Part shown: positions 16,945 to 26,266 of the stretch, piece after piece | Position numbering within the stretch: position 1 is the first letter of the stretch | How the letters are laid out: the number at the start of each line of letters is the position of its first letter | NCBI RefSeq assembly: GCF_025642155.1 | Contig: NZ_CP106798.1 | Location: 3,100,001 to 3,164,000, forward strand | Reading direction: 5' to 3' | Source of the DNA: Streptomyces sp. HUAS 15-9 | GTDB taxonomy: Bacteria; Actinomycetota; Actinomycetes; Streptomycetales; Streptomycetaceae | Length of the DNA stretch: 64,000 nucleotides | The notes under the pieces: model-generated | Told to the model about the DNA's origin: nothing | Databases searched by the model: none | What the model saw: only the letters and a program-made list of their open reading frames with translations | Made by a program: the position numbers and the translations under genes

Positions 16945-18399
16945 ATGACCATGGGGGAGGTCAGCAGTGACACACCCGCCGACAAGCAGCACGGCACCAC
17001 CAGGACCGGGGTCCGGCATGCCCACCATGCCGGCCGTCCCGCCCCAGCCCCGACCCCCGCGTCCGCGGGCCGGCCGGGGCAGCCGCGTCGTACGGCGTTC
17101 GCCGAGGGCGCCGAGCGGCTGCGCGCCGCGGCGACCACCGAACCCGGCCGGCTGCGCATCATCGGTGCCGTACTGGCCCTCCTGGTCGTCGCGTTCGGCG
17201 CGGTCACCGCCTGGCAGACGACCGACCGCGCGGCCGCCGCCGACGACGTGCTGCACAGCAGCCAGCCGCTCAGCTCGGACGCGGCCGACATCTACCGCTC
17301 CCTGGCGGACGCCAACACGGCCGCCTCCAGCGGCTTCCTGGCGGGCGGCCAGGAGACGGCCGCCTCCCGCGACCGGTACGAGAAGGACATCAGCACGGCC
17401 GCCGCCAAGCTGGTCACGGCGGCCGCGGCCTCCGACCCCGGCTCGCCCTCCGAAGCCGCGATATCCAAGCTCAACAAGCTCCTGCCGGAGTACAAGGGGC
17501 TGGTCGAGCGGGCCCGCACCTACAACCGGCAGGGCTACCCGGTCGGCGGCGCCTATCTGCGCTACGCCAACGACAAGATGCAGAGCGAGATGCTCCCGGC
17601 GGCGGAGGACCTCTACAAGAAGGAGAACGACAAGCTCCGGTCCGACTACGGGAACGCCACCCCCTACCCGTGGGCGGCGATCGCCCTCGGCGTTCTCGCC
17701 CTGGCCGCGCTCGGCTGGGCCCAGCACCGCAACTACCGGCGCACCAACCGGGTACTGAACCACGGACTGGTCGGCGCCACGGCCTTCGCGACAGTGGTCC
17801 TGCTGTGGCTGGTCGTCGGCCACAGCGTCGCCCGCGCGGGCCTGAACGACTCCTACGACCACGGCGTCCGCTCGCTGAACGTGCTGCACGACGCCCGCAT
17901 CGCCTCCCTGAAGGCCCGGGGCAACGAGAACCTGAGCCTGGTGGCCCGCGGGGCCGAGACGATCACGGTCGGCGACACGACGTACGACGCGTTCTACTAC
18001 GACTTCGACAAGGACATGAAGGCCCTGGGCAAGGGTCTGACCGAGGCGGAGCGGCTGGCCGACGACAAGTCGGGCGGCGAGCCGGTCAAGGCGGCCGAGG
18101 CCAACATGACCGTGTGGAAGCAGCGCCACACCTCGGCCCGTACCGAGGACGAGAACGGCAACTACCAGCAGGCGCTGGACAAGGTGATCGGCGCCAAGGG
18201 CGCCACCGGCGAATGCTTCGACAGTGTCGACAACAATTTGAGGACCGCGATCGCGCACGAGCAGGCCGAGTTCGGGCAGTCGGCCGGTGACGGCCGGGAC
18301 GCGATGACCGGACTGCCCATCGGTGCGGCCGTGCTGGCCGGCCTGGGCGCGGCGGGCGCACTGCTCGGCATCGGGCGCAGGCTTTCGGAGTACCGGTGA
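16945..18399 (+). CDS. Four-helix membrane sensor protein, GlnX-like
   Basis: A 484-residue membrane protein. Start ATG 16945 is uncertain (ATG 16951 is also possible); the upstream extension is in the csnK trailer. Predicted helices lie near 70-92, 240-260, 273-294 and 455-476, giving two extracellular helical-bundle domains of about 145 and 160 residues, like chemoreceptor sensor domains. This is the topology of mycobacterial GlnX, which works with GlnH and PknG. It overlaps the GlnH-like gene and precedes the PknG-like kinase by two genes, so it probably relays ligand binding outside to the kinase inside. The GlnX call is inference from topology and context. Confidence 0.75.
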   Translation: MTMGEVSSDTPADKQHGTTRTGVRHAHHAGRPAPAPTPASAGRPGQPRRTAFAEGAERLRAAATTEPGRLRIIGAVLALLVVAFGAVTAWQTTDRAAAADDVLHSSQPLSSDAADIYRSLADANTAASSGFLAGGQETAASRDRYEKDISTAAAKLVTAAAASDPGSPSEAAISKLNKLLPEYKGLVERARTYNRQGYPVGGAYLRYANDKMQSEMLPAAEDLYKKENDKLRSDYGNATPYPWAAIALGVLALAALGWAQHRNYRRTNRVLNHGLVGATAFATVVLLWLVVGHSVARAGLNDSYDHGVRSLNVLHDARIASLKARGNENLSLVARGAETITVGDTTYDAFYYDFDKDMKALGKGLTEAERLADDKSGGEPVKAAEANMTVWKQRHTSARTEDENGNYQQALDKVIGAKGATGECFDSVDNNLRTAIAHEQAEFGQSAGDGRDAMTGLPIGAAVLAGLGAAGALLGIGRRLSEYR

Positions 18400-18413
18400 G
18401 AGGGGGCGTGACG

Positions 18414-19469
18414 ATGAACGCGCGCAAGGGCTTTTTTCGCCGTGTGCGGGCCTCCCTGCGCGGCTGGGGCGGAGTGGGCGCGATGGCGGTCGTCTGCGCC
18501 GTGGCGCTGGCGTCCGCCCTGCTGCTGCCGCTGACCCAGACGCACGGCGACACGGACGGCGCCGCGGGCCTCGGCGGCCAGGGCGTGGCCAACGGCAGCC
18601 AGGCGCGGGCGGACGGCTGCGAGGACTCGGAGGCCCAGAAGCAGACGCTGTCGCCGTCCGGCGCGGACGGGGAGACGATCGACGCGATCAAGGCCCGCAC
18701 GGGCGCGAAGCGGAAGCTGATCGTCGGCGTCGACCAGAACAGCTACCACTGGGGCTACCGCAACCCGAACAACAAGGACGCGGAGCTGGAGGGCTTCGAC
18801 ATCGACCTGGTCCACCGGATCGCCCAGGACATCCTCGGCGACCCGAACGCGGTCCAGTTCAAGGCGATCCCGACCAGCCAGCGCATCACGGCGATCCAGG
18901 ACGGCCGGGTCGACATGGTCGTCCGCACGATGACCATCAACTGCGACCGTCTGGACCAGGTCGCGTTCTCCGCCCCGTACTTCAAGACGGGCCAGACGGT
19001 CCTGGCGCCCAAGTCCTCGTCCATCACGGGCTACGACAAGTCGCTGGCGGGCAAGAAGATCTGCACGGCGTCGGGGTCCACGGCGTACGCCAAGCTGGAC
19101 GCGGACCGCAAGGCCGGAAAGCTGGTCTCCTCCGCCGACATCGACCACAACGTCCCCAACCAGCTCGACTGCCTGGTGCGGCTGCAACTGGGCGAGGTCG
19201 ACGCCGTGATCACCGACGGCGCGCTGGCCGCGAGCCAGGCCGCGCAGGACCCGACGGTCGCCCTGAAGGGTTCCGCCTTCACCACCGAGTACTACGGCGT
19301 GGCGATGAAGAAGGACGCCGACGATCTGGTACGCCGGGTCAATCAGATCCTGGTGGGCTACCGCGCCAACGGCTGGCAGGCGTCGTACGACAAGTGGCTG
19401 TCGGCGACACTGGGGGAGGACGCGACACCGTCGAAGCCGCCCGCGCCGCAATACCTGCGCAAGAGCTGA
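18414..19469 (+). CDS. Extracellular amino-acid-binding protein, GlnH-like
   Basis: A 351-residue family-3 solute-binding protein. ATG 18414 has AGAGGGGG upstream; GTG 18408, or GTG 18396 overlapping the previous stop, are alternatives. An uncleaved-looking membrane helix at about 21-40 replaces a lipobox. The binding fold is clear: RKLIVGVDQNSYHWG, LEGFDIDLVHRIAQDIL, MVVRTMTINCDRLDQVAFS (with the ligand-carboxylate Arg of this family), and VDAVITDGALAA. Mycobacterial GlnH binds glutamate/aspartate and signals through GlnX. With no ABC permease or ATPase present, this protein is more likely a sensor subunit than a transporter part. Confidence 0.85.
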   Translation: MNARKGFFRRVRASLRGWGGVGAMAVVCAVALASALLLPLTQTHGDTDGAAGLGGQGVANGSQARADGCEDSEAQKQTLSPSGADGETIDAIKARTGAKRKLIVGVDQNSYHWGYRNPNNKDAELEGFDIDLVHRIAQDILGDPNAVQFKAIPTSQRITAIQDGRVDMVVRTMTINCDRLDQVAFSAPYFKTGQTVLAPKSSSITGYDKSLAGKKICTASGSTAYAKLDADRKAGKLVSSADIDHNVPNQLDCLVRLQLGEVDAVITDGALAASQAAQDPTVALKGSAFTTEYYGVAMKKDADDLVRRVNQILVGYRANGWQASYDKWLSATLGEDATPSKPPAPQYLRKS

Positions 19470-19578
19470 CCGGGCGTCACCCGGGCGGTCTTCGGGAAGA
19501 CCTCCGGGAAGACCTCCGGTCGAACGGATCGCGAACACACAGCCGACACAGACCCCACACAGCAGCGAGAGGTGATCG

Positions 19579-20904
19579 ATGGGCGTCACGGACCCCGCCG
19601 GGCCGGTGATGGACCGGGACGAGGTGGACCGTGCGCTGGCGCGGCTCGGCGCGGAGCACGAGGCGATCGAGAGCTCGCTGCTCGCCCTTCAGGACCACGC
19701 GGGCCGCAGACTCCTCGAAGGCGCCGAGCTCACCGGCACGACCAAGGAGCGCTGGACGGCCGCGGAGGCGTCGATCACCCTGCTGTGGGCGTACTTCGAC
19801 GCGTACACGGCCGCGCTGCGCGGCGCCCGGGAGATCCGCGCCCGGCGCCGCTGGTCCAGCCGCGAGGACCTGGTGGAGCTGACCGAGCTGCTGCGCGGCG
19901 AGTCCGTCACGGTCGCGGGCAGCGCCACAGCGACGGCGAACGCGCCGACGCTGCTGTCCGCGGCGGGCCGGCTCAGCCAGCGGTTCACGCTGGCGGCACT
20001 CGTGGACCGGATGAACGAGCTGTACGCGAGTTCGCTGGACATGGTCGTGACCGCCGACGCGGTGTGGTCGGCGCTGCCCGCCCGCATCGATTTACTGGCC
20101 GCGGAGCTCCAGCGCACCCGCAAGCTCGCGCACTCCGTCGGCGTGCGCCCCGGCGAGCACCCGTCCGGCGACGACCTGGAGCGGATCACACGCACGCTGA
20201 CGAAGCTGCGTGAGGAGGTCGTCTCCGACCCGCTCGCCTTCTGGGTGCCGGCGCCGGGCAGTTCGGCACCGGGCGGCGGCCGTCCGGACACAACCGTGTA
20301 CGACCGTGAGGCGCGGGCCCTGGAGGAAGTACGGCGGGAGATCGATGCCGTACTGACGGTCCGCCAGGACGCGGAGCAGCGTCTGGTGAAGCTGCGGGAC
20401 GTGCTCTCCCGCGCGGACCGCACGCTCGCCGAGGCGCGCACCGCGCGCGGCGAGGTCCTGGCGAAGATCGCCGCCACGGAGGTGCCGGTCGTCAGCGGGC
20501 CGCCGACCGTGCTGCAGGAGCAGCTGGCGACCGCCGCCGAGTACCGCAGACAGGCCCAGTGGCACCGCCTGTCCCCGCTCCTGGAGTCCCTGGAGCAGAA
20601 GGCGGAGGACGAACTGCTGCGCGCCCGCGAGTCGTTGACCGCGGTCACCGCGCCGCTGGCGGTCCGCGCCGAGCTGCGCGGCCGTCTCGACGCGTACAAG
20701 GCGAAGGTCGCCCGGCACGGACTCGCGGAGGATCCGTTCCTCGTGGAACGGTACGACGCAGCGCGCCGCATGCTGTGGAGCGCTCCGTGCGACCTGCGCG
20801 TAGCCGAACAGGCCGTCCTGCGTTATCAGCGGGCGGCGGCCGAACTGCTGGGCGCCCCGCGGGTGCCGGGGCAGGGCGGGCCTCAGGACCGGAGGGGGGA
20901 GTAG
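19579..20904 (+). CDS. Uncharacterised helical/coiled-coil protein of the PknG island
   Basis: A 441-residue cytoplasmic protein starting at ATG 19579 behind GAGAGGTGA. It is almost entirely alpha-helical and rich in Ala, Leu, Arg and Glu. Heptad-like stretches are seen around 8-65 (VDRALARLGAEHEAIESSLL), 225-300 (REARALEEVRREIDAVLTVR) and 330-420. There is no signal peptide, membrane helix or catalytic motif. It lies between the GlnH-like gene and the kinase with only six bases to the kinase start, so it is probably co-translated. A scaffold or kinase-adaptor role is plausible but unproven. I recognise no family. Confidence 0.75.
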   Translation: MGVTDPAGPVMDRDEVDRALARLGAEHEAIESSLLALQDHAGRRLLEGAELTGTTKERWTAAEASITLLWAYFDAYTAALRGAREIRARRRWSSREDLVELTELLRGESVTVAGSATATANAPTLLSAAGRLSQRFTLAALVDRMNELYASSLDMVVTADAVWSALPARIDLLAAELQRTRKLAHSVGVRPGEHPSGDDLERITRTLTKLREEVVSDPLAFWVPAPGSSAPGGGRPDTTVYDREARALEEVRREIDAVLTVRQDAEQRLVKLRDVLSRADRTLAEARTARGEVLAKIAATEVPVVSGPPTVLQEQLATAAEYRRQAQWHRLSPLLESLEQKAEDELLRARESLTAVTAPLAVRAELRGRLDAYKAKVARHGLAEDPFLVERYDAARRMLWSAPCDLRVAEQAVLRYQRAAAELLGAPRVPGQGGPQDRRGE

Positions 20905-20910
20905 TCAGCC

Positions 20911-23430
20911 ATGAGTCAGGCAGGGCAGACATGTCAGCGGCCCGGGTGTGAGGGGTCGTACGAGGACGTGGGCGGCGGTGAGCTGTACTGCGACACGTGC
21001 GGTCTGGCTCCCGTCGTCTCCGCGAACGGTACGGTCGGTTCGCCGCCCACCGGGATCAGCGGCAGCGGCAAGGACTCGGCGGGCAGCGCCGGTTCGCGCG
21101 CCAGCGCCCGCAGTTCGCGTACGTCGTCACAGTCGTCGAAGTCACGGCGCTCGGTGTCGGGGCGGCTGTCGCGCTCGGTGTCGGGCAAGTCCACGGGCCG
21201 CTCGGTGTCGGTGCGCAGCTCCGGCTCCGCCTCCGGCTCGTCCGGGCGCGCCCGGCTGGGCGCCGGACTGGTGACGGTGCCCCAGGTGCCGCGGCCAGAC
21301 CCGCGCGCGATGGTGCTGGAGAACCCGGAGGTGCCCGAGCGCAAGCGGTTCTGCTCGCGCTCGGACTGCGGGGCGCCGGTGGGGCGGTCGCGGGGTGAGC
21401 GCGAGGGCCGTACGGAGGGCTTCTGCACCAAGTGCGGCAACCCGTACTCGTTCGTGCCGAAGCTGAAGTCCGGCGACATCGTGCACGGCCAGTACGAGGT
21501 TGTGGGCTGTCTGGCGCACGGCGGTCTGGGCTGGATCTACCTCGCGGTGGACCGTGCGGTCTCCGACCGCTGGGTGGTGCTCAAGGGCCTGCTGGACACC
21601 GGTGACCAGGACGCGATGGCGGCGGCGATCTCCGAGCGGCGTTTCCTGGCGGAGATCGAGCACGCCAACATCGTGCGGATCTACAACTTCGTGGAGCACC
21701 TCGACCAGCGCACCGGCTCGCTCGACGGCTACATCGTCATGGAGTACGTCGGCGGCAAGTCGCTGAAGGAGATCGCCAACGCGCGCCGCACGCCCGACGG
21801 CAGACGCGATCCGCTGCCGGTGGAGCAGGCGTGCGCGTACGGCATCGAGGCCCTGGAGGCGCTCGGCCATCTGCACAGCCGCAATCTGCTCTACTGCGAC
21901 TTCAAGGTCGACAACGCGATCCAGACCGAGGACCAGCTCAAGCTGATCGACATGGGCGCGGTGCGCAGGATGGACGACGACGAGTCGGCCATCTACGGCA
22001 CGGTCGGCTACCAGGCGCCGGAGGTCGCGGAGGTCGGCCCGTCGGTGGCGAGCGACCTCTACACGGTCGGCCGCACGCTCGCCGTGCTGACCTTCGACTT
22101 CCAGGGCTACACGAATGTCTTCGTGGACTCCCTGCCGGACCCCGACAACATCGAGGTCTTCCGCCAGTACGAGTCCTTCTACCGGCTGCTGGTGCGCGCC
22201 ACCGACCCCGACCCGGCGCGCCGGTTCGCCTCCGCGCAGGAGATGTCCGAGCAGCTGACGGGTGTGCTGCGGGAGGTCGTGTCCCTGCAGACGGGGCGGG
22301 CACGGCCCGCGCTGTCGACGCTGCTCGGGCCCGAGCTCAAGGTCACCGACACGGAGTTGTTCCCGAAGCTGGACGGGGACGTGTCGCGGCTGGGGTCGAG
22401 AGAGGTGCCGTCCAGAAAGCAGGGGACCTCCGGACAACAGGGCGCCTCCGCCGCTCCCGCTCCGGCGTCCCCGAACGGCGCCCTCGGACTCGTCAAGCCG
22501 GTCGCCACGCCCGCCGCCGCCCTGGCGCTGCCCGTTCCGCTGGTGGACCCCTCGGACCCCAACGCCGGCTTCCTGGCGGGTCTGATGGCCTCCGCGGCGG
22601 GTGAGCTGCTCGGCGCGCTCGCCGCGGCTCCGCAGCAGACCGTCGAGACACGGTTGCGGCAGATCCGTGCCCGGCTGGAGAACGACGACTCCGAGGCCGC
22701 GCTGATGTCCCTGGCGAAGCTGGAGGACGAACAGCCCGACGACTGGCGGGTGGTGTGGTACCGGGGCGTGACCTCGCTGGTCACCGGTGACTTCGAGGCG
22801 GCCGCGCTCGCCTTCGACGCGGTCTACGACGCCTTCCCCGGCGAGGCGGCGCCCAAGCTGGCACTCGGCCTGTGCGCGGAGGTGCTCGGCCAGCTGGACA
22901 ACGCCGCGGAGTACTACCGGCTGGTGTGGTCGACCGACCCGAGCTATGTGAGCGCGGCGTTCGGCCTGGCCCGCGTGCAGCTCGCGGCGGGCGACCGGCG
23001 CAGCGCCGTACGGACGCTGGAGTCGGTCCCGGAGTCCTCGATCCACTACACGGCCGCGCGGGTGGCCGCCGTACGGGCGCGGCTGCGTCGGCGCACGGCG
23101 ACCGCCGGGGACGCGCCGTTCCTGGAGGACCTGACCGCCGCCGCCGGGCAGGTCGAGGCCCTGGACGCATACGGTCTGGACCCGGCACGGCGCGAGCAGT
23201 TGTCGGCGGAGGTGCTCGGCAGCGCGCTCGACTGGATACTCTCCGGTGGCCAGCACGCACAGCCTCCCGCCGGCAAACGGGTACTGCTCGGCAGCGGCCT
23301 GGACGAGCGGGGCCTCCGCTTCGGTCTGGAGCGCTCGTACCGCACGCTGGCCCGGCTCGCGCCCGGCGGCGAGGAGAGGATCGACCTGGTGGAACGGGCC
23401 AACCGTTACCGCCCCCGGACGTGGGTGTAG
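20911..23430 (+). CDS. pknG: PknG-like serine/threonine protein kinase with zinc ribbons and TPR domain
   Basis: An 839-residue soluble kinase. An N-terminal zinc ribbon (Cys 8, 13, 27, 30) is followed by a Ser/Arg-rich disordered stretch (about 50-115). A second, rubredoxin-like ribbon (Cys 148, 153, 172, 175) leads into the kinase domain, about 190-460. It has the PknG-type glycine loop (HGGLGWIY), Lys225 in VVLKGL, YIVMEYVGGKSLK, catalytic loop YCDFKVDN with Asp330, and DMG at 347-349 where most kinases have DFG. A Pro/Ala linker and a TPR domain (about 570-750) complete the PknG layout. Mycobacterial PknG controls glutamate metabolism through FHA proteins. The FHA gene and phosphatase downstream fit that role. 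Confidence 0.92.
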   Translation: MSQAGQTCQRPGCEGSYEDVGGGELYCDTCGLAPVVSANGTVGSPPTGISGSGKDSAGSAGSRASARSSRTSSQSSKSRRSVSGRLSRSVSGKSTGRSVSVRSSGSASGSSGRARLGAGLVTVPQVPRPDPRAMVLENPEVPERKRFCSRSDCGAPVGRSRGEREGRTEGFCTKCGNPYSFVPKLKSGDIVHGQYEVVGCLAHGGLGWIYLAVDRAVSDRWVVLKGLLDTGDQDAMAAAISERRFLAEIEHANIVRIYNFVEHLDQRTGSLDGYIVMEYVGGKSLKEIANARRTPDGRRDPLPVEQACAYGIEALEALGHLHSRNLLYCDFKVDNAIQTEDQLKLIDMGAVRRMDDDESAIYGTVGYQAPEVAEVGPSVASDLYTVGRTLAVLTFDFQGYTNVFVDSLPDPDNIEVFRQYESFYRLLVRATDPDPARRFASAQEMSEQLTGVLREVVSLQTGRARPALSTLLGPELKVTDTELFPKLDGDVSRLGSREVPSRKQGTSGQQGASAAPAPASPNGALGLVKPVATPAAALALPVPLVDPSDPNAGFLAGLMASAAGELLGALAAAPQQTVETRLRQIRARLENDDSEAALMSLAKLEDEQPDDWRVVWYRGVTSLVTGDFEAAALAFDAVYDAFPGEAAPKLALGLCAEVLGQLDNAAEYYRLVWSTDPSYVSAAFGLARVQLAAGDRRSAVRTLESVPESSIHYTAARVAAVRARLRRRTATAGDAPFLEDLTAAAGQVEALDAYGLDPARREQLSAEVLGSALDWILSGGQHAQPPAGKRVLLGSGLDERGLRFGLERSYRTLARLAPGGEERIDLVERANRYRPRTWV

Positions 23431-23433
23431 TTG

Positions 23434-24753
23434 ATGTCGCAGATGCCCCAGCAGACCGCACCGTCGAAGTGCCCGAACTGCGCGGAGCCGCTTGAGTCGG
23501 GTGACCGTTTCTGCGGTGCGTGCGGGCACGACCTGTCGGTGGTGCCCACGCCTTCGCAGGACCACCCGACGCTCGCCATGAACGGCTTCTCCGCGTCCGC
23601 GGACGGTGCACCCTGGCCCGTAGCGTCCGAGCCGTCCGGCTCCGACACACCAGCGGCGGTGCACCTGCCGACGGACCTGGCGGGGACCGACTCGGGCGGC
23701 TCGCCGCTGCCGCCCGCGCCGGGCTCTGCCGTGTCCCCGGCCTCGGGCGTACGGTTCGACCGGCCGCCGGAGCCCGAGGAGTACCCGCTGCAGGCTCCGG
23801 ACCCGCGGGTGGCCGCCGACCTCGCGGCGGCCGGGGAGAGCAAAGTGTGCGTGGCCTGCCGGGCGGGCCGGGTCGACAGCGACGGCTACTGCGAGAACTG
23901 CGGGCACGCGCAGCCGCGCGAACGCGACCACATGGAGCAGGAGTCCGGCCCGGTCGCCGCGGTCAGCGACCGCGGGCTGCGCCACCACCGCAACGAGGAC
24001 GCCTTCGCCATCGGCCACACGGCGCTGCCCGACGGCACGCCCACGCTGGTGGCGATCGTCTGCGACGGCGTGTCCTCGGCGACCCGTCCCGACGACGCCT
24101 CGCTCGCCGCGTCGCAGGCGGCCGGCGAGTCGCTGCTGGCCGCCCTGCCGCGCGGTACGCATCCGCAGCAGGCGATGCACGAGGCGATCGTCGCGGCCTC
24201 GCACGCGGTCAACGCGCTGGCCGAGGAGCCCGCGACGGCCCGTGAGCACGCCCCGCACCAGAACGCCCCGGCCTGCACGATCGTCGGCGCGGTGGTCACC
24301 TCGGGTCTGCTGGTCGTCGGCTGGGTCGGCGACAGCCGCGCCTACTGGGTGCCGGTGGACCGTGCTTCGCCCCCGGCCCGGCTCACCGAGGACGACTCCT
24401 GGGCCGCGCAGATGGTCGCCGCGGGCCTGATGAGCGAGGCGGAGGCGTACGCCGACGAGCGCGCCCACGCGATCACCGGCTGGCTCGGCGCGGACGCCTA
24501 TGAACTGGAGCCGCACACCGCCGCGTTCAAGCCGGACCGGCCGGGTGTGGTGGTGGTCTGCACCGACGGCCTGTGGAACTACGCGGAGTCGGCGGAGGAG
24601 ATGTCCGAGGCCATCCCGTCGGACGCCGCCGACCGCCCGCTGCACAGCGCCCGGGTCCTGGTCGGGCACGCGCTGGACGGCGGGGGCCACGACAACGTAA
24701 CAGTGGCCGTCGTCCCGTTCCCCGCGCCGCCGCAGGGGGCAGGATCGGCCTGA
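23434..24753 (+). CDS. PP2C-family protein phosphatase with two N-terminal zinc ribbons
   Basis: A 439-residue phosphatase, start ATG 23434 four bases after the kinase stop (a TTG at 23431 is also in frame). Two zinc ribbons lie at Cys 13/16/27/30 and Cys 139/142/153/156, separated by a Pro/Ser/Gly-rich linker. The PP2C domain, about 170-430, has all metal motifs: SDRGLRHHRNEDAF, VAIVCDGVSS, GWVGDSRAYWV, VVVCTDGLWN and GGHDNVTV. It should remove phosphates placed by the neighbouring kinase or on the FHA protein. The paired ribbons suggest docking to a shared partner. Confidence 0.92.
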   Translation: MSQMPQQTAPSKCPNCAEPLESGDRFCGACGHDLSVVPTPSQDHPTLAMNGFSASADGAPWPVASEPSGSDTPAAVHLPTDLAGTDSGGSPLPPAPGSAVSPASGVRFDRPPEPEEYPLQAPDPRVAADLAAAGESKVCVACRAGRVDSDGYCENCGHAQPRERDHMEQESGPVAAVSDRGLRHHRNEDAFAIGHTALPDGTPTLVAIVCDGVSSATRPDDASLAASQAAGESLLAALPRGTHPQQAMHEAIVAASHAVNALAEEPATAREHAPHQNAPACTIVGAVVTSGLLVVGWVGDSRAYWVPVDRASPPARLTEDDSWAAQMVAAGLMSEAEAYADERAHAITGWLGADAYELEPHTAAFKPDRPGVVVVCTDGLWNYAESAEEMSEAIPSDAADRPLHSARVLVGHALDGGGHDNVTVAVVPFPAPPQGAGSA

Positions 24754-24871
24754 GGCCGCATACGGAGCCAACAGTCACATACGGGGAACCCTGAGCGGAC
24801 CGGAGGGGACCGGTCCGCATACAGTCGTCACCCACGCAACCCGTGGGGTCAGAGGGGGATTCAGAGCAGTC

Positions 24872-26218
24872 ATGGCCAATTTCTCGAAATCGAACGTGCC
24901 GCAGTTCTCGATGGACGTGTACCAGAACGAGTACCTGCCGGAGGGCGGCCGCGAGGTCAACGCGATCGTCACCGTGACGGCGACGGGCGGCGGCACCATC
25001 GGGAGCGCGGTCGGCGCGCCGCATCTGTACTCGGCCGGGCAGGGCCCTTCCGCGGCCGTGGCGATCATGGTCGACTGCTCGGGTTCGATGGACTACCCGC
25101 CGACCAAGATGCGCAACGCCCGCGACGCCACGGCCGCCGCGATCGACACCCTGCGCGACGGCGTGCACTTCGCGGTGATCGGCGGCACACACATCGCCAA
25201 GGAGGTCTACCCCGGCAACGGACGGCTCGCCGTCGCCGACGCCACCACCCGCGATCAGGCCAAGCAGGCGCTGCGCAAGCTCAGCGCCGGCGGCGGTACG
25301 GCCATCGGCACCTGGCTGCGGCTCGCCGACCGTCTGCTGTCCTCGGCGGACGTCGCCATCCGGCACGGCATCCTGCTCACCGACGGCCGCAACGAGCACG
25401 AGTCACCCGAGGACCTGCGCGCCGCGCTCGACTCCTGCGCCGGACGCTTCACCTGTGACGCCCGGGGCGTGGGCACCGACTGGGAAGTGAAAGAAGTCAC
25501 AGGAATCGCCTCCGCCCTGCTTGGCACCGCCGACATCGTCGCCGACCCCACGGGCCTCGCCGCCGACTTCACGCAGATGATGGAGACGGCGATGGGCAAG
25601 GAGGTCGCGGACGTCGCCCTGCGGGTGTGGACGCCGGTCGGCACGGCCATCAAGTTCGTCAAGCAAGTGGCGCCCACCGTGGTGGAGTTGACGGACCGTC
25701 GCACGGAGGCCGGCCCGCGCGCCGGGGACTATCCGACCGGCTCCTGGGGAGACGAGTCCCGTGACTACCACATCTGCGTCGAGGTCCCCACGGCCGGTCT
25801 GGGCCAGGAGATGCTGGCCGCCCGGGTCTCCCTGGTCGTACCGCAGCCCGACGGAACCGTGCAGAACCTCGGCGCCCAGGGCCTGGTGAGGGCCGTGTGG
25901 ACCGACGACATGGTCGCGTCCACCTCGATCAACCCCCAGGTCGCCCACTACACGGGCCAGGCCGAACTGGCACAGGTCATCCAGCAAGGGCTGGACCTTC
26001 GCAAAGCGGGCGATATGGATGGAGCAACGGCCAAACTGGGCCGGGCCGTTCAGCTCGCGAGCGTCTCCGGGAACGCCGATACTGCGAAACTGCTTGCGAA
26101 GGTGGTGGACGTGGTCGATGCCGCGACGGGTACTGTGCGACTGAAGGCGAAGGTCGCGGAGGCCGACGAGATGACCCTCGAGACCCGGTCCACAAAGACT
26201 GTTCGTGTAAAGAAGTGA
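24872..26218 (+). CDS. VWA-domain protein of the PknG island
   Basis: A 448-residue cytoplasmic protein with no signal peptide. The von Willebrand A domain spans about 60-235 with an intact MIDAS: DCSGS at 68-72, the GGGTAIGTW threonine, and LLTDGRNEH near 170. A beta-rich middle domain (240-370) is followed by a helical C-terminus with a TPR-like helix pair (QVIQQGLDLRKAGDMDGATA). It resembles the VWA components that accompany kinases and PP2C phosphatases in TerY-P-type stress modules. A 118-base gap before it, ending in GAGGGGGAT, may carry its own promoter. A metal-dependent adaptor for phosphorylated partners is the likely role, by inference. Confidence 0.85.
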   Translation: MANFSKSNVPQFSMDVYQNEYLPEGGREVNAIVTVTATGGGTIGSAVGAPHLYSAGQGPSAAVAIMVDCSGSMDYPPTKMRNARDATAAAIDTLRDGVHFAVIGGTHIAKEVYPGNGRLAVADATTRDQAKQALRKLSAGGGTAIGTWLRLADRLLSSADVAIRHGILLTDGRNEHESPEDLRAALDSCAGRFTCDARGVGTDWEVKEVTGIASALLGTADIVADPTGLAADFTQMMETAMGKEVADVALRVWTPVGTAIKFVKQVAPTVVELTDRRTEAGPRAGDYPTGSWGDESRDYHICVEVPTAGLGQEMLAARVSLVVPQPDGTVQNLGAQGLVRAVWTDDMVASTSINPQVAHYTGQAELAQVIQQGLDLRKAGDMDGATAKLGRAVQLASVSGNADTAKLLAKVVDVVDAATGTVRLKAKVAEADEMTLETRSTKTVRVKK

Positions 26219-26266
26219 CCTAGAGCGACCTCAGGAAGATCCTGACAGAGAGGGGGAAGCGCCGAC

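Noticed and set aside
15442..18258. Long minus-strand frame (938 codons) opposite the csnH/csnK/GlnX-like genes
   Set aside because: It crosses several real plus-strand genes and a gap, is rich in Arg/Gly/His and shows no family motif.
21142..24771. Very long open frame on the minus strand (over 1200 codons) opposite the kinase and phosphatase genes
   Set aside because: It is antisense to two clearly coding genes with complete motifs. Long antisense frames are expected at this GC content because stops are rare. Its translation is low-complexity and has no domain.
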